A DNA stretch of 64,000 bases from Iningainema tapete BLCC-T55 (GCF_014698965.1 NZ_JACXAE010000072.1:1-64000), one strand, 5' to 3'; counted from the first letter of the stretch, positions 47,459-56,445 are shown. Made by a program: numbers and translations. The notes: generated by a model not told the origin, from the letters alone.

Positions 47459-47583
47459 TGGCGGATAGCTCAGTGGATAGAGCGCCAAAAACATCCTTGT
47501 TCACCCCTTGTCTGAAAAGACCGAAGAATGAGGGTTATCGACTCATAATCGGGAGGGTCGCGGGTTCAAATCCCGCTCCGCCA
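47459..47583 (+). ncRNA. YrlA-like Y RNA / tRNA mimic 2, CAU-anticodon cloverleaf with 52-nt insert
   Basis: Acceptor TGGCGGA/TCCGCCA, D arm GCTC-AGTGGATA-GAGC, T arm GCGGG-TTCAAAT-CCCGC identical to the first copy. The anticodon arm CCCGA-CTCATAA-TCGGG (anticodon CAT) is split after CC (47485-47486) by a 52-nt insert (47487-47538) homologous to the first. Its apical stem is TCT-GAAA-AGA, extended by a G-C pair, versus CCT-GCAA-AGG in copy 1: a compensating T-A to C-G change with conserved GNAA loop, which argues for a selected RNA structure. The motif here is ACCGAAG. It ends 38 bases before the Ro60-like start codon. CCA is not encoded. Confidence 0.75.
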
Positions 47584-47621
47584 CCTTCCATTTTTGCCTG
47601 CAAGGGCTGGGAGACAAAGCG

Positions 47622-49226
47622 ATGAATTACAAATTTTTCACCCAAAAAAACACAGCTACACCCCAAACTCAGCCTATCCCTGGACGGGAATCGGAAATGA
47701 TTCAGGGTAGATCCCAAGGTTGGATGTTCGATGCGGGTGTTTGGAAAATGCTGCGGCGCTGTTTGCTAATTGGTACGGCAAAAAGCACTTACTATGCTGG
47801 CAAACATGAATTAACAGAGGATTTTGTCACAGTTATCAGGCAGGCGATCGCCGAAAACCCAGAGCGTGTTGCCGAAGAAATCCTTTACGCTAGCGATGGA
47901 CGCTCCATCAACAACAGTGCGCCTATCCTTGCTTTAGTATTGCTGTCAATGGGTGAAGCACCTGAAGCCAAAAAGGCATTTGCGGAAATCTTCCCCCAAG
48001 TTGTGCGTACAGGTAGTCATTTCTATGAATGGCTCAGCTACACCAAGTCCATGCGGGGATTTGGTAAAGTTGTGCGCGAAGCTGGTAAAAATTGGTTTTT
48101 ACGCGAAGATGTTAAAGGTTTAGCTTACCAGTTGCTCAAGTACCAGCAACGCCATGACTTCTCAAGTCGTGACGCTTTGCGGTTGTTCCATGTCAAACCA
48201 CCAACACAAGATCATCAACAGTTGTTTGAGTGGGTAGTCAAAGGCTGGGAAGCATTGCCAGCAGAAATTCCCTCTCCTGCTCTAGCCCAAATTTGGTGGT
48301 ACGAATGGCTCAAGCGTAATCCAGAAAAAACACATGAAGCCATACTACAAGGACGCCTAACTCATGAAATGGCGGCACCTGTGGCAAAAATGGATCAAGC
48401 AGCTTGGCAGTTGCTGTTTAACGAAATGCCAATTGGTGCATTGCTGCGTAACCTGGGTTCACTAACTGAACTGGGTGTTTTAAGTGCTGATGAACCTACT
48501 AATTTGCATCGCATTGAAGCAGTTCTTAACAACAAAGATTATCTACGTAAAGGACGTATCCATCCCATTGATGTATTGAAAGCACTCAAAACTTATCAAT
48601 CTGGTGGAAAATTAGGACGTAGTCAGAAGACTTGGAATCCAGTTAGTCGGATTGTGGACATTTTAGAAAAGGCAGTTGAACTGTCTTTTGATGTGGTGGA
48701 ACCCACAGGCAAAGTGTTCATGCACGCCGTAGATGTTTCTGGTTCTATGTCTTACTGCACTGTGGAGTCAGTGGCACTGAGTTGCTGTGAAATTGCCACA
48801 ACAATGGCATTGGTAACAGCAAAGGCTGAGAAGAACTACATGATTCGCGGCTTTGCTACAGACTTCCGTGACTTAGGTATCACGAATATAGATAGTTTTA
48901 GTTCAGCTATTCGCAAAGCTAGCAACCAAAACTTTGGTGGTACAGATGCGTCTGTGGCTTACGACTGGATGATTAAGAATAAGTTCAAGGCTGATGTAGT
49001 TTGCTTTTGGACTGACAGTGAGTCATGGGCTGGGTACAAGCATCCAAGTCAAGCGCTAGCCCAATATCGGCAAAAAATTAATCCCAATGTCAAGGCAGTT
49101 TATCTCACCCTTGCACCTTACCAGATTACCTTAGTAGATCCGAAAGACCCCCTGTCTTGGGATTTAGGTGGATTCGATCCGGGAACACCCCGCATCATTC
49201 AGATGTTGGCTACAGGTGAACTGTAG
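47622..49226 (+). CDS. rsr: TROVE-domain Ro60 orthologue (Rsr)
   Basis: 534 residues. TROVE domain (HEAT-like RNA-binding ring) from about residue 15 to 350: GRESEMIQGRSQGWMFDAGV, LRRCLLIGTAKSTYYAG, LVLLSMGEAPEAKKAF, RTGSHFYEWLSYTKSMRGFG. A C-terminal von Willebrand A-like domain follows, with a MIDAS motif in MHAVDVSGSMSYC (DxSGS, about residue 370) and FGGTDASVAYDWM. In Deinococcus and Salmonella, Rsr with Y RNA controls exoribonucleases such as PNPase and helps RNA decay and stress survival. Here it is immediately behind two tRNA-like Y RNA candidates. The length and motifs are complete. Confidence 0.93.
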   Translation: MNYKFFTQKNTATPQTQPIPGRESEMIQGRSQGWMFDAGVWKMLRRCLLIGTAKSTYYAGKHELTEDFVTVIRQAIAENPERVAEEILYASDGRSINNSAPILALVLLSMGEAPEAKKAFAEIFPQVVRTGSHFYEWLSYTKSMRGFGKVVREAGKNWFLREDVKGLAYQLLKYQQRHDFSSRDALRLFHVKPPTQDHQQLFEWVVKGWEALPAEIPSPALAQIWWYEWLKRNPEKTHEAILQGRLTHEMAAPVAKMDQAAWQLLFNEMPIGALLRNLGSLTELGVLSADEPTNLHRIEAVLNNKDYLRKGRIHPIDVLKALKTYQSGGKLGRSQKTWNPVSRIVDILEKAVELSFDVVEPTGKVFMHAVDVSGSMSYCTVESVALSCCEIATTMALVTAKAEKNYMIRGFATDFRDLGITNIDSFSSAIRKASNQNFGGTDASVAYDWMIKNKFKADVVCFWTDSESWAGYKHPSQALAQYRQKINPNVKAVYLTLAPYQITLVDPKDPLSWDLGGFDPGTPRIIQMLATGEL

Positions 49227-49276
49227 GTATCATCACCCGCCATAGCCATAGGTTTTAACCTATGGCTAATAGCTAA

Positions 49277-49294
49277 AGTCATCTAAAGATGACT
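49277..49294. repeat. palindromic element with AGTCATCT stem
   Basis: AGTCATCT-AA-AGATGACT, sibling of the element at 15512-15529, located shortly after the Ro gene. Confidence 0.6.
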
Positions 49295-49318
49295 AGTTAT
49301 CCTTAAGATCTCGTGGAT

Positions 49319-49389
49319 CTCGTTCCCAGGCTTAGTCTCTCGTTCCCAGGCAGGAGCCTGGGAATGCCTACACAGAGGCTCTGCCTCTG
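49319..49389. repeat. composite palindromic repeat (TTCCCAGGC / AGAGGC)
   Basis: A direct repeat of TCGTTCCCAGGC followed by a 9-bp perfect hairpin TTCCCAGGC-AGGA-GCCTGGGAA (49343-49364) and a second hairpin AGAGGC-TCT-GCCTCT (49374-49388). This cassette is a known style of Nostocales dispersed repeat. It may terminate both the Ro gene and the convergent SPFH-FHA gene. Confidence 0.75.
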
Positions 49390-49396
49390 ATTTAAA

Positions 49397-50488
49397 CTAA
49401 GCTTCAAAAGTCCAAGTTTGACTACCAATCCTAATGACATTTCCCGGAGAAAGCCAGACAGGTTGATTAGCTACAAGCTTTTGTCCACCTAAAAAAGTGC
49501 CATTGGAACTGCCTACATCAATTAACTGGTAACGTGTACCTTCAGTATCATGTACCTGATTAATTCTGGCATGATAACGCGAACTCAAGGCATCGTCGAG
49601 GATGAGGGTGTTAGTGGGTTCGCGTCCAATTGTAAAGGGGCTAGCTGACAAAATTGCGATCGCTCCTGTGGAATGGTTCACCAACCGTGCAATCCCAGAG
49701 TCGCCTGAATTCGGATCTAATACTGTTGGCGCAAGTGTTCGGCGATCGCGTTGAGGTGTTCCTTCAATGACAACGTTAGTAGCGTCTTCGTTAGCGCCAA
49801 GCACAGGGTTGGGGACATTAGGGTTACTACCTGACACAATATTGACTTGTTGCACAGGTTGTGGTAATATATCTGGTCTTCCTGCTTGAGCAATCTGTAC
49901 CTTGAGTGCTGCTTCGTATTCGGCTTGTTGTCGAGCGCTCAAACCTTCAACTTGACGAATTATCCCAGAAGTTTGGGGAAAGCTGATGTCATTCACCCGT
50001 ACATCTTCTAAAGCAAAGCCAATAGAATAAGAAACATCTGTATTATTAAGAATGTATTGCCGGACTAACGCTCTACCTTGATTTGTCAACTGTTCGACAC
50101 GTAGCTGACTAACTACCGCCCCTAGAGTGTCTTTAACAGCACTTGTCAGGGCATTAAGAGGATCGGATAATTCCAAAGCAACTCGCTTGGCATCCACTAC
50201 CTGATACATTACGTTTAGGGAAACATTAATCAGAAATTGGTCTTTACATAAAAAATCCCCATGAGAAACAATTTCTACATGGCGAATCTTCGTATCTACC
50301 AGTACTAGTTGACATTGCTCCAGTAGGGGAAGGGCAAAGCTGAAATGACGCCCAGGTTCCCATCTACGCACCAGACGACCATTTTTGATTAATAAACCAG
50401 TATAACCTGCCTCAATAAAATCCATGCTCCACCCCGCCCAGCGATCCGGGGTTAACGTTTGGATCAAAGGAGGAGAATTGGTGGACAT
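49397..50488 (-). CDS. SPFH/band-7 domain fused to FHA domain
   Basis: 363 residues. N-terminal SPFH-like region (about 20-200): MDFIEAGYTGLLIKNGRLVR, ARRWEPGRHFSFALPLLEQC-like residues, then DVRVNDISFPQTSGIIRQVE. A low-complexity linker (about 205-270) leads to a C-terminal FHA domain with the phosphothreonine-binding signature FTIGREPTNTLILDDALSSR-YHARI and DVGSSNGTFLGGQKL. No membrane segment is seen. The pairing suggests a scaffold that binds a Thr-phosphorylated partner, perhaps a Hanks kinase substrate. Divergent from the GR-like gene; convergent with rsr. Confidence 0.82.
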   Translation of the reverse strand: MSTNSPPLIQTLTPDRWAGWSMDFIEAGYTGLLIKNGRLVRRWEPGRHFSFALPLLEQCQLVLVDTKIRHVEIVSHGDFLCKDQFLINVSLNVMYQVVDAKRVALELSDPLNALTSAVKDTLGAVVSQLRVEQLTNQGRALVRQYILNNTDVSYSIGFALEDVRVNDISFPQTSGIIRQVEGLSARQQAEYEAALKVQIAQAGRPDILPQPVQQVNIVSGSNPNVPNPVLGANEDATNVVIEGTPQRDRRTLAPTVLDPNSGDSGIARLVNHSTGAIAILSASPFTIGREPTNTLILDDALSSRYHARINQVHDTEGTRYQLIDVGSSNGTFLGGQKLVANQPVWLSPGNVIRIGSQTWTFEA

Positions 50489-50925
50489 GAGAATTTACCC
50501 AGAAAAGTAGTTGACTATGGTCGTATCGTGTTTATTTTAAGAGTAGCAAAGAATCCATAGGTTGCGTGTACAGGCTTAGGATCTGTAGTCTAGCTCCCAA
50601 AAGATGATATCGTAATAATCTTGATGGTAACTTTTCTCAGTAATTTATAAGTAGTTGGACAAAATTAAATTCATTCGTTCAGGCAGGAGTCAGGAGTCAG
50701 AAAAAAGTTTGTGTAATTAATTCTGTCGGATTACTTATGGCAAAAAAAAGATGGATTCGCTTACCTGATAAAAAGCCGAGGTGGGAAATATTGCAAGGTT
50801 TTTCTTTAGTTGATAGATAACCAGCAGTAAGAAAAATCAAAGTAAAGATAGATGCCAATTTAGCTGAGAATTGTAAAGATATAAGAAAAAATACACTCTT
50901 TGCACTTCCCGACCGAACGTAAATC
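50489..50925. other. spacer with STRR remnants
   Basis: About 440 bases between divergent genes. Two CAGGAGT heptads at 50684-50697 precede an AT-rich stretch. A minus-strand open frame here (50697-50927) overlaps the next gene's start and shows no recognisable protein features, so I do not call it. Confidence 0.45.
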
Positions 50926-52272
50926 ATGGCATTCGATTACGACCTGTTTGTCATTGGTGCTGGTCCTGGGGGACTAGCAGCAGCTAAAAAAGCAGCCAGC
51001 TACGGCGCTCGTGTAGCGATCGCAGAACAAGAAGCCCTGGGTGGTACTTGTGTAAATCGCGGTTGCACACCGAAAAAATTCATCGTCCATGCTGCTGACG
51101 TTGCCCTGCAAGATCAACTAGCGCACAGCTACGGTTGGAGTGACTGCAAAAGGCACTTTGACTGGACGAAATTTATCAAGTCCGTACATCAAGAAATTGA
51201 AAACATTCACGGTTCCTATCTCGATCAGTTGCAAAAAGCTGGTGTTGAGTTAATTCCCAGTAAAGCTACTTTTGTCGATCCGCATACCATTGAGATACAT
51301 GGACGCAAAGTTACAGCTGATAAAATTCTCATTGCTGTGGGTGGACACCCGCTCAAACCTGAAATCCCAGGTATAGAATTCTCCATCTCTTCCCGGCAGA
51401 TGTTTGACCTACCCTACCTGCCCAAACGCTTGGCAATTATTGGCGGTGGTTACATTGGCGTAGAATTTTCTAGCATGATGAACGCTTTGGGCTGTGAAGT
51501 CACGCTGATTGATCGAGATGAAATGATTTTATCAGGATTTGATGATGACATCCGCTCATGTGTTCAAGAAGGTTTGAGCAAACGGGGAGTTAAGTTTATT
51601 GGCAACAGTACGGCTAAAGAAATCAAATTCTCAGAAGAGTGTTTACTGTTGACCATTTCTGACAAATCGGAAAAAATCATTACAGCAGATACTATCCTCG
51701 TTGCTACAGGACGCGCCCCTAACACAAAAAATTTGGGTTTGGAAAAAGTTGGAGTATCCCTGGGCGAAAAAGGCGAAATCAAAGTAGATGAATACAGTCG
51801 TACAACCCAGGAAAATATTTTTGCTGTGGGTGATTGCACCAACCGAATGCAATTGACACCAGTTGCTAAGGCAGAAGCCATTGCTTTTGCCGATACAGTT
51901 TTTGGCAAAAAGCAGCAAAAAGTTAGTTATGATTATGTGCCATCTGCTGTTTTTGCCCGTCCAGAAGCGGCTAGTGTAGGAATGTCAGAGGCAAAAGCAA
52001 AAGAAAAATTTGGTGAATCTGTAAAATGCTACCGCGATCGCTTCCAACCTTTGTTGTTGCAGCTCACCCAAGATGAGCAACAAGCTACGATTAAGTTAGT
52101 GGTTGAAGGTGAATCTGAACGTGTTTTAGGTGCTCACATGGTGGGTGAAAATGCAGCGGATATTATTCAAAGTCTTGCTGTTGCGATCCGCAAGGGCATT
52201 ACCAAGCAGGATCTAGATGAAACGCTTGGCATTCATCCCACTTCAGGAGAAGAATTCCATTTGTTTGAGTAA
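50926..52272 (+). CDS. glutathione-reductase-like FAD/NAD(P) disulfide oxidoreductase, paralogue 1
   Basis: 448 residues. FAD-binding DLFVIGAGPGGLAAAKKAAS, redox-active disulfide GGTCVNRGCTPKKF, NAD(P)-binding LAIIGGGYIGVEFSSMMNAL, second FAD motif NIFAVGDCTNRMQLTPVA, and C-terminal His-Glu site IHPTSGEEF. It is about as similar to the next gene as a recent-to-moderate tandem duplicate would be. After the second glycine motif it reads VTLIDRDEMIL, with Asp where NADH-using members have an acid, whereas its neighbour reads VTQILRKDLIL. It may therefore use NADH, or another disulfide substrate, instead of GSSG. Confidence 0.85.
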   Translation: MAFDYDLFVIGAGPGGLAAAKKAASYGARVAIAEQEALGGTCVNRGCTPKKFIVHAADVALQDQLAHSYGWSDCKRHFDWTKFIKSVHQEIENIHGSYLDQLQKAGVELIPSKATFVDPHTIEIHGRKVTADKILIAVGGHPLKPEIPGIEFSISSRQMFDLPYLPKRLAIIGGGYIGVEFSSMMNALGCEVTLIDRDEMILSGFDDDIRSCVQEGLSKRGVKFIGNSTAKEIKFSEECLLLTISDKSEKIITADTILVATGRAPNTKNLGLEKVGVSLGEKGEIKVDEYSRTTQENIFAVGDCTNRMQLTPVAKAEAIAFADTVFGKKQQKVSYDYVPSAVFARPEAASVGMSEAKAKEKFGESVKCYRDRFQPLLLQLTQDEQQATIKLVVEGESERVLGAHMVGENAADIIQSLAVAIRKGITKQDLDETLGIHPTSGEEFHLFE

Positions 52273-52321
52273 GCAAGACCTTGATTAATTGTACTTGAAT
52301 ACTCCTGTATTACCACATGCT

Positions 52322-52365
52322 AGAAACTTGGTTTCTTGATGGTATTTAGGAGAAACCGGGTTTCT
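52322..52365. repeat. degenerate copy of the AGAAACC palindrome
   Basis: AGAAACTTGGTTTCT and AGAAACCGGGTTTCT, 14 bases apart, located between the two reductase genes; related to 47157-47189. Confidence 0.6.
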
Positions 52366-52395
52366 TTTTTCTTGTTTGAGAAGGAATTGGAATTT

Positions 52396-53769
52396 ATGAC
52401 TTATGATTACGACTTGTTTGTTATCGGTGCTGGTTCTGGAGGATTGGCGGCTTCCAAACGTGCGGCAAGTTATGGGGCAAAAGTAGCGATCGCTGAACAA
52501 GATTTAGTCGGTGGCACTTGTGTGATTCGCGGCTGCGTTCCCAAAAAACTGATGGTTTATGGCTCTCATTTTCCCGCATTGTTTCATGATGCGGCGGGCT
52601 ATGGCTGGAAGGTTGGTAACGCCGAATTGGATTGGGAGCATTTCATTACAGTTATTGATAAGGAAGTTCGGCGTCTTTCTGGGCTACATATTAACTTTCT
52701 CGAAAAAGCTGGAGTAGAACTAATTCCCACTCGCGCTACTCTGGTAGATCCACATACTGTAGAGGTAGATGGACGCAAAGTTACAGCCGACAAAATTTTG
52801 ATTGCTGTTGGGGGACGTCCGATTAAGCCAGATATTCCTGGCATGGAATATGCTATCACTTCTAACGAAATGTTTCACCTCAAAGAGCAACCAAAGCATA
52901 TCGCGATTATTGGTGCTGGCTATATTGGTACGGAATTTGCCTGTATCATGCGCGGTTTGGGTAGTGAGGTAACTCAGATTCTACGTAAAGATCTGATTTT
53001 GAAAGGTTTTGATGACGATATCCGTACCGAAATTCAAGATGGCATGATCAACCACGGTATCCGGATAATTCAAAATCAACTGGTGACAGCAGTTGAGCGT
53101 GTACCTGAGGGGTTAAAGCTTACTTTGTCAAAAGATGAAGAACCAGTAATTGCCGATGTATTTTTGGTAGCGACTGGTCGAGCACCGTATGTAGACGGAT
53201 TGGGTTTGGAAAATGCCGGTGTTGATTTAATCGCTAGTTCAGTAGAAGGGCTAGGGTATAGTATTACGCCAGCGATCGCTGTCAATGAATATAGTCAAAC
53301 TTCTCAACCAAATATCTACGCTGTAGGTGATGTTACGGATAGAATGAATTTGACTCCTGTAGCGATTGGTGAAGGTCGTGCTTTTGCTGATAGTGAATTC
53401 GGGAATAACCGTCGTGTATTAAGTCACGAAAATGTACCCACAGCCGTGTTTTCTACTCCTGAAGCTTCTACAGTAGGTTTAACTGAAGCCCAAGCCAGAG
53501 AAAAATTGGGTGAGGATGTGAAAATCTATCGCACCCGGTTCCGTCCTTTGTTCCACAGTTTGACTGGTGCTCCAGAAAAGACCATGATGAAGTTGGTGGT
53601 GGATGCTAAAACAGACAAGGTTTTGGGCGCTCACATGGTGGGAGAAAGTGCGGCGGAAATTATTCAAGGTGTGGCGATCGCAGTTAATATGGGCGCTACC
53701 AAAAAAGATTTCGACGCCACTGTTGGTGTTCATCCTTCAGCTGCAGAAGAATTTGTCACCATGCGCTAG
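52396..53769 (+). CDS. gor: glutathione-disulfide reductase
   Basis: 457 residues from ATG 52396; a longer frame only adds translated repeat. FAD motif DLFVIGAGSGGLAASKRAAS, disulfide GGTCVIRGCVPKKLMVYGS (the form typical of cyanobacterial GR), NADPH domain IAIIGAGYIGTEFACIMRGL then VTQILRKDLIL with basic residues, NIYAVGDVTDRMNLTPVA, C-terminal active-site VHPSAAEEFVTMR. It reduces GSSG to GSH with NADPH. Tandem with a paralogue (124-base spacer), probably co-transcribed. Confidence 0.92.
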   Translation: MTYDYDLFVIGAGSGGLAASKRAASYGAKVAIAEQDLVGGTCVIRGCVPKKLMVYGSHFPALFHDAAGYGWKVGNAELDWEHFITVIDKEVRRLSGLHINFLEKAGVELIPTRATLVDPHTVEVDGRKVTADKILIAVGGRPIKPDIPGMEYAITSNEMFHLKEQPKHIAIIGAGYIGTEFACIMRGLGSEVTQILRKDLILKGFDDDIRTEIQDGMINHGIRIIQNQLVTAVERVPEGLKLTLSKDEEPVIADVFLVATGRAPYVDGLGLENAGVDLIASSVEGLGYSITPAIAVNEYSQTSQPNIYAVGDVTDRMNLTPVAIGEGRAFADSEFGNNRRVLSHENVPTAVFSTPEASTVGLTEAQAREKLGEDVKIYRTRFRPLFHSLTGAPEKTMMKLVVDAKTDKVLGAHMVGESAAEIIQGVAIAVNMGATKKDFDATVGVHPSAAEEFVTMR

Positions 53770-53885
53770 TAAGATCGTGACAGACGCGAGGCAATACAAA
53801 GAAGAAGTGTTGCAACGTACCATCCCCACTATCATCTTGCATGGACAACATGATGAAGTGATAATCTATTATCTGTACCAATTCT

Positions 53886-53914
53886 GTACAGACGCCCCGC
53901 CGAAGCGTCTGTAC
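53886..53914. repeat. palindrome GTACAGACGC ... GCGTCTGTAC
   Basis: 10-bp perfect stem with 9-base GC-rich loop, 9 bases before the hisC start, where a ribosome binding site would be expected. Member of the AGACGCCCC family. Confidence 0.7.
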
Positions 53915-53922
53915 GATTCCCT

Positions 53923-55047
53923 ATGCTGCCATTTATTCGCTCGGACTTAGCTCAATTTTCTGCTTATCAATCTCACCCAGAGAGCGATTGTGCCCAACCA
54001 GTCCCAACTCAGCTTGATCGTCTGGATACAAATGAAAGTCCTTATGATTTGCCCAGTGAGTTAAAAGAAAAGTTGGCTGACGCATATCAGCAAGTCATGG
54101 AAACGAATCGTTACCCGGATGGTGGACATGAAACACTTAGAAGTGCGATCGCTCAGTATGTTAATGAGTCAGCGCAGTTGTCGCCATCTTTGTTTACCCA
54201 AGCCCATATTTCTGTTGGTAATGGTTCAGATGAACTCATCCGCTCATTATTAATTGCCAGCTGTTTAGGTTCTGGCTCTGTTCTTGTGGCTTCTCCCACT
54301 TTCTCTATGTACTCAATTTTGGCACAAACTCTGGGTATTCCCGTAGTGACTGTGGGTAGAAATGATGAGAATTTTGAAATTGATTTACTTGCGGCTGCTA
54401 AAGCGGTGGAGTCAACCCAAAATCAATTCGTGCGTGCGGTTTTCGTAGTTCATCCTAATTCTCCTACTGGTAATGCTTTAACAATCAAAGAGTTGGAATG
54501 GTTAAGAAGTTTACCAGAACAGATTTTAGTCGTGATTGATGAAGCTTACTTTGAATTTAGCCAAAATACTTTGGTTGGTGAGTTATCACAGCATCCCAAC
54601 TGGGTAGTACTACGTACATTTTCTAAAGCTTTTCGGTTAGCAGCGCATCGAGTTGGCTATTGTGTTGCTCATCCTGAATTAATTTCGGTCGTAGAAAAAG
54701 TTCGTTTACCTTACAATCTTCCTAGTCTCTCATTAGCAGCTGCCTTAATTGCTTTGCAAAACCGCTGCTTATTGCTAGAGTCTATTCCTGACACCCTAGC
54801 TGAACGTACTAAACTTATGCAGGCTTTGTCCCAACATCCAGACTTACAAATTTGTCCAAGTGCGGCTAATTTTATTTATATACGTGGGAAAAATAATCTT
54901 CAATCTCCAGAAGTATATTTAGAAAGTCTTTACCAAAAACTCAAAGCTGCTGGCACTCTTGTACGGTACTTGAAATTTGGGTTACGAATTACTATTGGGA
55001 CAGCCGAGGAAAATCTTCGGACGCTAAATAGAATTTTGTATCTTTAG
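53923..55047 (+). CDS. hisC: histidinol-phosphate aminotransferase
   Basis: 374 residues, PLP-dependent fold type I enzyme of histidine synthesis. Markers: [59 protein letters not shown], and the PLP Lys in [17 protein letters not shown]. The N-terminus ([16 protein letters not shown]) is as in related cyanobacterial HisC proteins. A palindrome lies immediately upstream and may influence translation. Following gene is convergent. Confidence 0.92.
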   Translation: MLPFIRSDLAQFSAYQSHPESDCAQPVPTQLDRLDTNESPYDLPSELKEKLADAYQQVMETNRYPDGGHETLRSAIAQYVNESAQLSPSLFTQAHISVGNGSDELIRSLLIASCLGSGSVLVASPTFSMYSILAQTLGIPVVTVGRNDENFEIDLLAAAKAVESTQNQFVRAVFVVHPNSPTGNALTIKELEWLRSLPEQILVVIDEAYFEFSQNTLVGELSQHPNWVVLRTFSKAFRLAAHRVGYCVAHPELISVVEKVRLPYNLPSLSLAAALIALQNRCLLLESIPDTLAERTKLMQALSQHPDLQICPSAANFIYIRGKNNLQSPEVYLESLYQKLKAAGTLVRYLKFGLRITIGTAEENLRTLNRILYL

Positions 55048-55213
55048 TGGTGATGAAGACAAAACTATTTGATTGATGAAAAAATCAAAATTTCATAGTT
55101 TTATATTGTTGTTAATTGCTTTTTTATCATTCTGAACCTTAGCCATTATGTTATTAGCAGTCTTAATGAAAGTTTCATGTAAACAAGAGGACTGCTACGT
55201 AACTATACTTAGA

Positions 55214-55768
55214 TCAATAATCAAATCTGCCATCTAAAGCACTACCTAAACGTCTTACAATCCCTACAGTTTGTGGTAGAACACCTACTAATAGAGCAAA
55301 GGTAACATCCGGCAGTTGAGCCACCATTTCTAATGGAAAGTATTGTTCAAATTGATCGAGAATCTTCTGGACACGCTGCTGGGGAACTGGGTTTTCCGTG
55401 ATTTGTTTAATTAACCTAATCCACTGTCGCCTAATCAAGTAAGCTTTTTGGCGCTCATCATGAGATTCAGGAGTTAATAAAGACAGGTTTCCTATGGGCA
55501 AAGCTCCTTGGCAATCGCGATCATAATCACCACCCACAGTTGCCCCAGGTCCGGCAAACTCTGCATGATAGCGTTTGAACAATATTAACCCATTCCGCCT
55601 GCGGCTGTTGACCATAAAAACCTTTCCACTGAGCAGCATTGTCAGAAGATCCGAGCTATAGGATTGCTCAGTTCCGTTTGTCATGACAGCATAGTCAAGG
55701 AAACTGGTGTCAGGGTAATAAGTTGATACCATAGCAGTCTGATAGCGTTGGCGCTTTTCGCTATCCAT
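55214..55768 (-). CDS. conserved hypothetical protein
   Basis: 184 residues without signal peptide or membrane segment. Features: MDSEKRQRYQTAMVSTYYPD, FMVNSRRRNGLILFKRYHAE, a Gly-rich GPGATVGGDYDRDCQGALPI and an Arg/Lys-rich helical region (ERQKAYLIRRQWIRLIKQI). I recall no named family. It appears to be a real gene by its amino-acid composition and start context. It is flanked by hisC (convergent) and a 680-base gene-free stretch. Confidence 0.6.
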   Translation of the reverse strand: MDSEKRQRYQTAMVSTYYPDTSFLDYAVMTNGTEQSYSSDLLTMLLSGKVFMVNSRRRNGLILFKRYHAEFAGPGATVGGDYDRDCQGALPIGNLSLLTPESHDERQKAYLIRRQWIRLIKQITENPVPQQRVQKILDQFEQYFPLEMVAQLPDVTFALLVGVLPQTVGIVRRLGSALDGRFDY

Positions 55769-56445
55769 GTTTTTGCGTTAATTTGGGCTGAATTTGGTAC
55801 TAGTCTCTCATTAAATAGGTAGTTGGCTGTTGAATGAATTTGTTTTTTTTCTTATTTTCAACAATTTTTTGCTCTATTTAACTAAGATCAGAATCAATAG
55901 GCGTATAGCAGTAATTGAGTAATCATATTTTATGAAATTTAAATGGATTTGTCTCTAAACTAAACCTCTATTTTCTTAAAGTTTTTATAAAGATGAATAT
56001 TTGTAATACAAAGTTATTATGAGGATTTGACTAATTGGATGACGTAGTTTTACTGATATCATAATGATAATTGATTTTTGATTAGAAATGATTTGCCACT
56101 CGATAATTAAATTATTTTCAAGGATGTAGTATACAAATTAGAAATATTTCAAGCAATGAGACATAGTATTTTTTATTCTTATATATTTAGTCAGTATATC
56201 TTGAGAAAAATTCCCGATGAAACATTTAGTTGTTGTGCGAAATAATTATACAATTCAAGAATAAATAGTTATATAAATTAACAGTGTTAGTTAAAAATCT
56301 TTATATTTTGCCAAAAAAGCAAAAATTGTTTACCCGGTTGCCTACCGCATGGGTAAAGTAAGTCAGTATCGAAAAACTGATATATGGTATAAAGTATGAA
56401 GGCTTATTTGTCAAGCTCTAACCAAATTAATTTGGAGAGAAATAT
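55769..56445. other. very AT-rich gene-free region
   Basis: About 680 bases of AT-rich sequence with scattered T/A runs. No open frame of protein-like quality, no tRNA and no clear repeat was seen. Confidence 0.45.

Noticed and set aside
47295-47583. Group I intron in tRNA genes
   Set aside because: Cyanobacterial group I introns in tRNA genes are over 200 nt and sit in the anticodon loop; here the inserts are 51-52 nt and lie in the stem, with no P, Q, R, S elements.
50697-50927. Minus-strand 76-codon frame before the first reductase gene
   Set aside because: Begins at the start of the opposite gene, contains repeat-derived sequence, and shows no recognisable domain.
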